Shown: piece by piece, positions 53,513-62,544 of the stretch | Numbering within the stretch: the first letter of the stretch is position 1 | Layout of the letters: every line of letters begins with the position of its first letter | DNA from: Mycogone perniciosa | Lineage: Eukaryota > Ascomycota > Sordariomycetes > Hypocreales > Hypocreaceae | Assembly: GCA_025331125.1 (NCBI GenBank) | Contig: JAOALB010000004.1 | Location: 248,001-312,000, forward strand | Reading direction: 5' to 3' | Length of the DNA: 64,000 bases | The notes under the pieces: generated by a model | Seen by the model: the letters and a program-made list of their open reading frames with translations, nothing else | Told to the model about the DNA's origin: nothing | The model's database searches: none | Position numbers and translations under genes: made by a program

Positions 53513-55099
53513 TGTCTATATTGGGACATCCAGGAGAGCTCTGCCTTGTATGCTATTCTAAACGAAGGGATTACAATCTGTAGACAAGAGAACTTTTTAT
53601 GCAGATCGGCTCAAAGTTTCTGTTATTGTTGGCTGAAGTGACCTGAGGACCAACCTCATGTTGGCTGAAGTGGACCAGAGAACCAACAATGTATTGACAG
53701 GGTTGGACAATACAATACTAGTCAATTCATCAAATCTCCACATATTCGCGTTCATTCTCGAGTAGGCTGTTAAACTGGGATGGCCATCTATATAAATATC
53801 GTTGACAACTCACTTACCTTGATGTAAGTGGTCGACAATGCTGAATATTGAAGAATAACTTGCCGTAAAGACTCGACTTCTATTCTATTCATGGAGTGCT
53901 ACGGAGTACTAGTATTACAGCACTAGTATTCCAGACAACTAGCGCTCTGTTTGACATCCTAGATGGCCGCTTCGCCTTTGCCGAAGAGCGAGGTGACGAG
54001 CTTCCACTATAGTACCAGCTTTTGCTCAATCTCACGAGCTTCTTATGGCGGATGAGATGTACCACCGAGCTGCCTTCATTCTGGTATCCGGCTGGCTTAT
54101 CATAGATTTCAGATGCATTGTGGGGTGCTGCTTCATGTTGTCGCGACGTGAGAACAACTCCTTGCAACCAGAGAATGTACATTGGATGTATGTCAGTTCG
54201 AGACTATTCAAATAGTTCAGACTACGGTGTGAGGTGCTCCGTACTTATAATATGTCCTTGCTATAATTCAGGAATTGGAGATGGCCACAAAGACATCAAT
54301 GTCTACACCACAAGCGCATATCGCACAGTCGGTAGTAGGGCCAGATTGGACATTGCACAGAGCTTGTTCTCCACGGCATCGGTTAGGCAATATCAATACT
54401 ACCCCTGACCTTGGCCATGTCTTCATTGTCAAGAGCAGACTCGTTCAGTCTATGATGCATCCGCACAAACGAACGGCTGGATAGCAAAATACTAAAAGTT
54501 GCCGATGATGGACGGATAAAGCGTTGTTGCCGATGTGTTTATATGCTGACAGGTATAATCTCTGAGTGTGCTTAATGATTGCTCATGGGGTCGTTTTAAT
54601 GTCGCTCTGTTATGAAGGATATGGCAGAGGATTCCAGAGTACTCCGTACAGAGTAGAAGTAGAGTTGACGCGCTACGTTGTACACAGCCACAGCTCCTTG
54701 CGCCACAGCATATTATGTGAGAGGTTTACTTGAGGCTGTGCGTGAATGCAATTGGAAGGCGATAACACTCCGTACAATAGTACCACTAGTACCAAGCATC
54801 TTGGCGACAACCAACAGCGGGCTGGACTCGCTCTTTGTCCTCGGCCTGTGTTCCATGAGATTGCATAATCCCCTCCTCTTCTCATCTCGTGGTTTATTGT
54901 GAGCAAAGACGAGCAGACCATCGCCAGTCATTTTGGACCCTTCAAAGGACGGAATAGGGCTTTCAGAGCGCCAGCTCAACTGAGGAGGCTTCATAACCCC
55001 AGAGGTCGGCTTATCTGAGAGGAACACGACATTCGTTCTGGACACGTTGCGACCACTGCACGGCGGCAATACCCTCGCAAAGGCCTCAATTAGCCCATA
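53513..55099. other. Divergent promoter region between GT90 and ALG1
   Basis: It contains an imperfect direct duplication with GTTGG...CCAAC ends (53628-53654 and 53660-53687), a CTACGGAGTAC element near 53902, an exact GTACTCCGTAC at 54639-54649 and short overlapping frames without protein character. Confidence 0.6.
53628..53687. repeat. Duplicated 27-28-bp element with inverted GTTGG/CCAAC ends
   Basis: Two imperfect copies start GTTGGCTGAAGTG and end in CCAAC, separated by 5 bp. Each copy can fold on its own ends. They lie about 115-175 bp upstream of the GT90 start codon and may be regulatory. Confidence 0.7.
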
Positions 55100-56638
55100 A
55101 TGATCTTCTCGTTCCTAATTTCTGCTGTCGCCGGCGGCCTGTTTGTCGTTGCTCTCAGTTATGGCTACCAAATCATCTTGTGGCTAGCGAAGGCTCTCCT
55201 CACCATCGTCCCTACTCGCTACCACCCCGCTGAAAAGCCGGAGGATGAGCACATCCAGATCTTGGTGCTAGGCGACATTGGGAGGAGTCCGCGCATGCAA
55301 TACCATGCCATCAGTGTTGTCAAGCACGGGAGGAAGGTAGACATTGTTGGTTACAAAGGTCAGTGCTCATAGCATCGAGCACGGAGGCTGGTTTAGCTCA
55401 GCTATGTGTATGCTAACCACCAACTTTACAGAGACGGCTAGGCATCCAGATCTTATCGGAAATCCGAATGCCACTGTCTACCCGCTTGCGCCACAGCCGG
55501 AATGGATTGCCTGGGGAACGTTGCCTTTCTTCATCAATATCCCATGCAAGGTCATCCAGCAGTTCTGGACCTTGTTCACGACACTCATGTACTCCACCCC
55601 TCCAGCTCAATGGATCATCATTCAGGTAATTGCAATTGCCATTGAGAAGTGACAAGGCCATTCTGACAACCATAGAACCCGCCTTCAATCCCGACCTTTC
55701 ACGTGGCTCTGTTTGTCGCTCTCATCCGTGGCAGCAAGGTAGTCGTTGACTGGCACAACTATGGCCACACCATCTTGGCTCAAAAGACCATGCTCAAGCC
55801 TCTAGTGCCGTTCTATAGGTTTTACGAGACTTGGTTGGGCAGATATCTCGGCAATGCCAATCTGGCCGTCACCGACGCCATGACCCGGCAGCTTCAAAGG
55901 GGTGGTCGTTTCAATCTCAAGAATCCTGTTTACACTCTACATGATCGACCCGCTGAGATTTTCCAACCCATCACCTCTGCAAAGGCACGATTGGAGTTCC
56001 TCTCTCGCCTCCCAGAGACCAAGGACCAAGCCAAGAACATTGTCGACGGTGCGGTTCGCTTGATTGTGAGCAGCACATCATGGACGCCAGATGAAGACTT
56101 TGGCATGCTTCTCGATGCCCTAATTGCATACGCCACTCAAGTTCCTGGTGAAGACGCCCCTCCACCGATCCTGGCCATTATTACCGGCAAGGGACCCCAG
56201 AGACAGATGTATCTAGACAAAATCAAGGAACTTCAGGATGGCCATCGTCTCCCAGGCATCCGCATCCTTAGCGCCTGGCTTTCTAACCGGGACTATGCCT
56301 CGCTCCTCGCTTGTGCCGACCTTGGCATCTCTCTGCACAAGTCCAGCTCCGGGGTGGATCTGCCCATGAAGGTAGTTGATATGTTCGGAGCAGGCCTTCC
56401 TGTGGCGGCATATGCTGGGTTTGAAAGTATCGGGGAACTTGTTAAAGAGGGAGCGAATGGCTGTGGCTTCGAAACAGTATCACAGCTAACCGAGATTTTG
56501 AAGAGACTCTTGGGCCTGGACGGAGAGGAGGAGTTGGCGATATTGAAGGAGGGAGCGATAAAGGAAGGCTCACGCCGGTGGGATGAGGAATGGGATCGTG
56601 TTGTGGCACCACTAATAGGAGTGGTTGGCGAAAAGTAA
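55100..56638 (+). CDS. alg1: ALG1 chitobiosyldiphosphodolichol beta-mannosyltransferase
   Basis: ALG1 (GT33) adds the first mannose to GlcNAc2-PP-dolichol on the cytosolic face of the ER. Exons 55100-55358, 55432-55625 and 55676-56638 give 471 aa. Both introns have clear branch points (GCTAAC, CTGAC). The N-terminal hydrophobic segment (FLISAVAGGLFVVALSYGYQ) is the single anchor. ILVLGDIGRSPRMQYHA is the family's opening nucleotide-binding strand. VDWHNYGHTILAQ, NLAVTDAMTRQL and TLHDRPAEIFQP follow, then SSTSWTPDEDFGMLLDALIAY and GKGPQRQMYLDKI. The donor-sugar end reads LGISLHKSSSGVDLPMKVVDMFGAGLPV (about residues 395-420), which includes the conserved Ser-Ser-Gly and Asp-Leu-Pro-Met-Lys. It is an essential single-copy gene. 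Confidence 0.96.
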
Positions 56639-56959
56639 CCACAACCTTGCAATGAATTACGAAACCCCCGAGGGATCTTGATATGTTCTACGGAGTACTG
56701 CGTTGTGCAATTATATATACCTACCTAGTATCGCTACGTCATGGTGGATCAAACGCTTCCAAGTACAACAAGCGCTGCAAAGCATACCAGCTCCGGGACG
56801 CCCAACAAAATGCGAAACCCGTCATGACTATTCACACAAGTCCTCCGATAGAACTCCGATAAGACCATGCCAGTCCTCTCATCTCCTGCAACACTGTGAT
56901 AATTCTCCTCCTGGGATATGAATTTTGCCTCGTCCACCTTGTCATTGTCCCTCTCAAGA
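56639..56959. other. Convergent intergenic region between ALG1 and UBC7
   Basis: These are the 3' flanks of two convergent genes, 321 bp, with one CTACGGAGTAC element near 56691. No gene is seen. Confidence 0.65.
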
Positions 56960-57568
56960 CTAATCCTCGCCGAAACTCTCCCTTACACACCTTCGGCACT
57001 GCCTCCGAAATTCCTTGTGCTGTCCATCATTCTCTTCGCGCAACAACCTTGCCGCCACCACATTTGCTGGGCTTTCAGGATTGGGGCTGTGGAAGAGACT
57101 AATGATGCTAAGCAGGATTGTTTCAGGCGTCTGGACCGGACTCCAGCGCTCGGCGGCAGATTCGTAGCCGTACTCGTCGTCCTCGGGCGGGTGGAGGATG
57201 GAGATGCACAACTTGCCGTCCGGGTAGATATTAGGGTGGAAGGGAACGGGTGTCTGGAAGGTGAGCGAGGGAGGGGAGAGAGGGTAGTTTTCGGGGAAGA
57301 CGAGGCGGCCGCGGAAGTTTCCTCCTAAGAACAAGAACGCCTCTGTTTAGTACGACGTTTGTTTCGATTGTGTAGGATTGGGGGAGAGGAGACCGGAGAA
57401 CGTACCGCCGTAGTATTTGCAGTCGTCATTAATCATGAGCATGACTTCCCACTCGAAGATGTTGCTGTCACTGACGAGGCCGCATGAGATGCCGGGCAGG
57501 TCTTTGCCCGCTTGGATCTCCTTGAGCTGACGCTTTAGCAGCGCGGCAGCGGGGGCGCTTGACGCCAT
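56960..57568 (-). CDS. ubc7: Ubiquitin-conjugating enzyme E2, UBC7/UBE2G type
   Basis: Exons 57568-57406 and 57324-56960 give 175 aa; the intron is GTACGT...TTAG, 81 nt. The E2 fold is complete: helix 1 ALLKRQLKEIQAG, NIFEWEVMLM, YYGGGNFRGRLVFPENYPLS, the HPN motif (84-86) and the active-site Cys94 in DGKLCISILH. The acidic insertion after the active site (PPEDDEYGYESAAERWSPVQ, 100-119) is the hallmark of the Ubc7/Ube2G/Ube2R class, which builds Lys48 chains. Yeast Ubc7 works with Cue1 and the Hrd1 or Doa10 ligases in ER-associated degradation. Ubc15-like paralogues exist in fungi, so the exact orthologue is a reasonable but not certain choice. Confidence 0.9.
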
Positions 57569-58072
57569 CACGATAGCATACGTTTTGGTAGTGTATATGA
57601 GGTGTTATCCTATGCAAAGGAGGGTTGTCGTGAACGGCTTGAGCCGTGCGGTTTTGTGGAAGAGAAGCTCCGGTCGGCAAGCCAGGGAGATTGATAATGG
57701 GTCAGTGTTGGTGGGGTAAAATATGGCGGTTAGAGGCTGTCAGAGGAAGCTCAACCCCGCCATGCCAGGAACGGATAGCTAGACACACGACATGGAGATG
57801 CAAAGGCCTGGGAAGAGCGAAGAACAACGGAAGTAGGAGATAGGGAAGATATGAAAAACTTGTGTGAATAACTCACCAGCCCTATCTATCCGCTGGAGTT
57901 ACACTATCGTGTCAAGCACGGGTAGCACACATATGCTTTGGCAGATGTATGTTGTTCATTAACATGTTTCTTCAACTATCTTACACTTGCATTCTAATAA
58001 AACTCGGGTATCATAAAGTCCTCCGCATCATGCCGACTCATCGCTCCTCCATTTTAGCAGCTCAAACTGGCT
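57569..58072. other. Intergenic region between UBC7 and SNU23
   Basis: It is the promoter of UBC7 and the 3' flank of SNU23, both on the minus strand. No gene is visible. Confidence 0.65.
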
Positions 58073-58846
58073 TCACTTTTTGGACGACCCAAAGCCTGTA
58101 AAACCCAGCTGCGCCATCATGTCGTCCTCATCGTGCTCTCCTTCGATCCGCACGTCATCGCCGTACTCCGTCTTGATCTTGGCGGCTTGTTCCTTCTCTT
58201 GACGCTTCTTTTCCAACTCTGCCCTCCTCTTCATTCTTTTTTCCTCTGCCTCCTTCAGTTCTTCTTCTTCTCGGAGTTGCAACCTCTCGTGTAAGCTGGT
58301 AGCCTTCTCTTTTTCTAGGTCCTCTTTTCGTCGGACGTAGAAGTCTATCCGCTCGCGTACCTCTTCAACCGTCGCTCTCTTGACCTCGGTGGTTTGCCCT
58401 GTGTTGAGCAGGTGCTGCGTCGTGTTCAAATGCTACGTGCGCCGGGTTAGCATGTTCCAATGATGCATCAGATTGCCCTGACGAATGATTACCTCGACCC
58501 ATTGCAAGTTGTCCTTGAATGTAAGGTCACAGTGCTCACAGTAGAAACCAGCGCCTCGCCCCCGTTTGCCGACTCCAGCTCCTGCAGGCACAAGTTGCGT
58601 CTTGCCCACCTGCGCGCTCACGTCAATCACATTTCGTCGCGCCGATGTGTACGTTTCATTGCCCGTCAATGGCTTGTGATACTTCTTGCCGGCGAGCTTG
58701 GCTTCGTAGCGCGCCTTTGCCTCTTCCTTTTCCTTTGCCTCGCGTTCCTTGGCTTTCGCGGCGTATTCGTCCAGGTCCCAATTCTTGCGAAAGTCGGTAT
58801 CTGACGCTGCAACGCCATAGGCGCTGCTGTTCTTTGAGTCCGACAT
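58073..58846 (-). CDS. snu23: SNU23/ZMAT2-like U4/U6.U5 tri-snRNP zinc-finger protein
   Basis: Exons 58846-58493 and 58432-58073 give 237 aa. A GTAATC...GTAG intron with a GCTAAC branch splits the zinc finger. The N-terminus FRKNWDLDEYAAKAKEREAK matches Snu23/ZMAT2. The C2H2 matrin-type finger is FYCEHCDLTFKDNLQWVEHL, with Cys103, Cys106, His119 and His125. The C-terminal part is a charged coiled coil, ending MMAQLGFTGFGSSKK, the family's closing motif. Snu23 joins the spliceosome with the tri-snRNP and helps activation near the 5' splice site. An in-frame upstream ATG (58945) would add 33 residues without family match and was not used. It is divergent from DPH5 with only 256 bp between starts. 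Confidence 0.93.
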
Positions 58847-59102
58847 TGTGAAGGGAGTAATATGTGATTGAATTGTCTGGAGACGGATCAAGGCGAGATC
58901 GGATTGTCTACGGAGTACTTCATAGCACAGACGCGAATTGGCCAAGTCCAGGAATGATGTCGACCAGGATCTGGTCGCTAGCGCGATAACGATAAACCTG
59001 AGTGTGCTAAGATAAGCCTCTCAACCCCACCGCGGGGCATCTTCACAAGATGATGGCCGATTTTTCCTCCTACAAGTAATTCACAAATAAGAATCAGCCA
59101 GG

Positions 59103-60078
59103 ATGTTGTATCTCGTCGGCCTTGGGCTCTCTGATGAGACCGATATCACGGTCAAGGGTCTCGAGGTAGTCAAGAAGGCTTCCCGGGTGTACCTTGAGGC
59201 ATACACCAGCATCCTGCTCGTGGACCAAGCCGTCTTGGTAGGCGATGAATCAACTCCGGCCCACGAGAAAAGCGCTAACGCTGAACATAAGTAGGAAAAC
59301 TACTATGGCCGGTCAATAAGTATCGCGGACCGAGAGATGGTCGAGTCCAATAGTGACGAGATCCTTCGGAATGCTCAAAACGAGGATGTTGCCTTCCTTG
59401 TTGTAGGGGACCCATTTGGGTAAGCTGATCTCCGCTCCTTTGTCATGAATCCCCAGCTAATGTGTCTTATTCAGCGCAACTACTCATACTGACCTCGTTA
59501 TTCGAGCGCGTGAGCTTTCAATTCCGGTTCGGACAGTTCCGAATGCCTCCATCCTGTCTGGTATCGGTGCCTGCGGCCTCCAGCTTTACAATTTCGGCCA
59601 GACCGTCTCGATGGTCTTCTTCACGGATTCATGGAAGCCAGCATCATTTTACGACCGGATAAAAGAAAACCGCACAATTGGCCTACACACCTTGGTCCTA
59701 GTCGATATCAAGGTCAAGGAACCTAGTCTTGAGAATTTGGCTAGGGGCAGGATGATCTATGAGCCTCCACGATACATGACGGTGGGGCAATGTGCGCAGC
59801 AGATGCTCGAGATCGAGGATGAGCGCAAGGAAGGCGTGTACAGCAAAGACAGCTTGGCCATTGGTGCCGCCCGAGTCGGAGGCAAGACGGAGAAATTCGT
59901 GGCTGGAACACTCGAGGAGTTGTGTTCCACTGATGAGGAGCTGGGACCTCCTCTACATAGCGTTGTTCTGCTGGGTCGTAGGACCCATGAATTGGAACAC
60001 GACTATGTCCGAGAGTTCGCCGTGGACAAAGAAAAGTGGGACAGAATATGGAAAGCTGATTATGGAAAGCAGCACTAA
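59103..60078 (+). CDS. dph5: DPH5 diphthine methyl ester synthase
   Basis: DPH5 is the S-adenosylmethionine-dependent methyltransferase of diphthamide biosynthesis, modifying a histidine of elongation factor 2 in the cytosol. Exons 59103-59237, 59295-59419 and 59475-60078 give 287 aa. The tetrapyrrole-methylase fold is clear: MLYLVGLGLSDETDITVKGL, SRVYLEAYTSIL, AFLVVGDPFGATTHTDLV, GACGLQLYNFGQTVSMVFFT, IGLHTLVLVDIKVKEPSLEN and ARGRMIYEPPRYMTV. SAM is bound by the GDPFGATTHTD region, which is split by the second intron. The family's acidic C-terminal tail is missing but the enzyme core is complete. It converges with the BLI-3-like gene with 82 bp between stops. Confidence 0.96.
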
Positions 60079-60160
60079 ATTCAACGTTTTGACACAATCT
60101 GATGCCCTTTTTGGGGGTGTTTATCATACATATGGCCCTGGCTTCCGCCATCTTGCGCCT

Positions 60161-60850
60161 CTAGGCATTCGTCGCTCGCCACTCTTTGATATCTGCAGTT
60201 GAAATCTCTCTGAGTTTGTTCACCTGGGCGGGTTTTCCAGTCATAGCCCCCTGCGCAACCTCGGCAACACGTCCGATGACATTTTTGGCTGTGAGTGAGT
60301 ATATCACTGTAGTTGTTTTCACAAGAATCACGCCAATTCGGGGATCGTTCTCTGAGCCATCATGGATTCCATCACCCAAATCACCTAGCCATGCCTTCAG
60401 GGAGTGGCTGTAGGTCTTCTTGACCAGTTCGCGGTCCGTGACAATGCTGGCTTGTCCTGACACGGAGGCCCACTCGCCAGAGCTATTGATAAAGGAGACA
60501 TTTACATGGGGGTCGTGAGATAAGTCGTCAGTTTTGCCAGACTCGGTGTTGGTGTGGAAGAGCAAATCGATACCACCAGAATCCTATCACTAATAGTTAA
60601 CATTTACTAGTATTTGATTTGGGTTTTCGTTGTGGGTTATGATGCGATAGCTTACAGTCGCAGCCAGCGCCATGCAACGCGAGACGAGGTTGTTAGTGGA
60701 CGACTCGATAGTTGTCATCATACCAAATTTGCATTTAGTGATGAAGTCGACCAAATCCGTTATCATGGTTTTCAAGTCGACTTCTTCCTTATTGGAAGTC
60801 TTGTAAGGGTCGGCGGGTTTATCGCCGGTTGAAGTGTTGGAGAAGGACAT
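60161..60850 (-). CDS. BLI-3-like protein with pyridoxamine-phosphate-oxidase (FMN) fold
   Basis: Exons 60850-60656 and 60583-60161 give 205 aa; the intron is GTAAGC...ATAG. The split-barrel flavin-binding fold of the general-stress/BLI-3 group is recognisable: TDLVDFITKCKFGMMTTIE, LVSRCMALAATDSGG, DLLFHTNTESGKTDDLSHDP, HVNVSFINSSGEWASVSGQA and HSLKAWLGDLGDGIHDGSEN-DPRIGVILVK. Neurospora bli-3 is induced by blue light; the molecular function (FMN or F420 reductase, or stress protein) is not settled. No light-response element was identified upstream by eye. The start codon fits the family N-terminus. Confidence 0.9.
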
Positions 60851-62544
60851 GATGGTTGGTAGCTTGCGAGTTGATGTGTAGGTACTGATGAGAGGATCAC
60901 ACAGGTTGTTGTTTTAGATGAGCAGAACGATTGATTTCACATTTTAAATAAGACATGCTCCGCATAACTACGTACGTCCAGATGCTACCTAAAGTCCATG
61001 ATCGCAAACTTCATCATAGAGGGTCAACAGGGCGACAATATGACGCAGATCGCAAACGATGGACCTACCAGCAGCCCTCAAAGCTCTTAGAAATTATGAG
61101 GAAATGAAATGGCGTAAGTTAGCTTGATGTTGTTTCCTCTTATGAGATTTTGTAGCATTAAGACCTTTATCATTGTTATAGCGCGAAGAAACCGAGGTGG
61201 AAGACTTGGGTGGTCTGCGTGTTTTTGTAAGCAGTTCGATCATGACAATCGAAACGCCAACACTTGATCAATGAAAACGAATTTATGACGTCAGAGAATT
61301 GCTGGAACTCGGTTCATGGCTAATACTATTGATTTCTGGCATGCAAGCGGTAGTCTATATGTACGGAGTACTTCGTACTTCGTACGTGCCCATACTCGTA
61401 CGTCCCATATTTGGCCCCCGGCACGATGTGTTTCTTCTTCCTTAATACGAAGCCCGAATCCCGAGAAAGGATTACCAATATTAATACAGACATGGCAATT
61501 TCATTAATCCGTATTCTTGGCTAAGCTATATTACTTCGTACAATATATACCGGTTCAGCTGCTGACAGATGCCCATCACATGATATCGCCTTGTTTCTTA
61601 GTCAAACCTAATAGCCAAAAATACCATGGGGATTTGAGTGATTGCACCTTCCCCCACGTACCTCGTAATAGTATTTCCACCAACAGCTGCAGGAATCAAT
61701 CAATAGTGGCCAAATCAGGGCAGGAAAGTGGCGCCTTCTTTGCATTCGTGGCGAGAGTTTGGCCCTGAAATCCAGGCTTGGGTCCAGTGACAGCTTCTCT
61801 CCTCCTGTCCAAACAAACAGCTCAGCTCCGCTCAGCTCAGCCCAGCTCAGCCTGGAATCCATCTCTAAAAACCACATTTCATCGTTCTGATTAATCCGCC
61901 AGCGACGGCCATCGCCTGCGAGACGCTGCGAAACACTGCGAGGACGCAGCAATCATCCACAGTCAGGCAGGGCGCAATCAGTAGCTCTAGGGGTTGGGCC
62001 GTCTGTGGTGCTGGCTTGTCTGCCTGTCTGTCTGGTGACTATTCGTGATTCACGGGCAATTGTCACCTGCAGACCTGCAGTTGCGGGAACCAGCGTCTTT
62101 CATTTATTCACTGTCAGCTGTTGAGCAGCCTGGACCCAAGTCACACAGCTGGCTGTTTACCTATCTTCCTTCGCGTCCACTACCTCTGATTTCTCCCGTT
62201 TTTCTTCTTCTTCTGATCAATTACGCTTCCCACCCCTACTTTACTTCGATTCCACCAACTCGTGTTTTTGTATTATCGCCGCTGCTGTGACCTTATCCGA
62301 CTTGTTTGAACTGGAACATCGGCACGACTTGTATTTGCAACGCTTCGTGTTCTCCAACTGCCCCGCGATTGTATCGGGATCGCAAGCGCCAAGCACCAAC
62401 ACTACGTAACCGGCTGGATTCTCCGGTGCATCTAATCAACAAAATACCAATTCACTGTGGTTGCAGATCTGCCGACGAGGTGCTGCAGTCCATTGACATC
62501 AACCATATACGTTGTTCCCCGTGTCAAACTAAGGCCGCGGCAAG
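60851..62544. other. Intergenic region left of the last gene
   Basis: It holds a chain GTAC-GGA-GTAC-TTC-GTAC-TTC-GTAC starting at 61361, CAGCTC/GCTCAG repeats (about 61818-61855) and a C/T-rich leader for the downstream gene (62150-62540). A possible two-exon 46-codon gene at 61059-61267 is discussed as a finding. No secure gene is seen. Confidence 0.6.
61361..61385. repeat. Chain of four GTAC units with 7-bp period
   Basis: GTAC occurs at 61361, 61368, 61375 and 61382 with GGA, TTC and TTC between them. This is the longest chain that mixes the two main spacer types. Confidence 0.9.
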
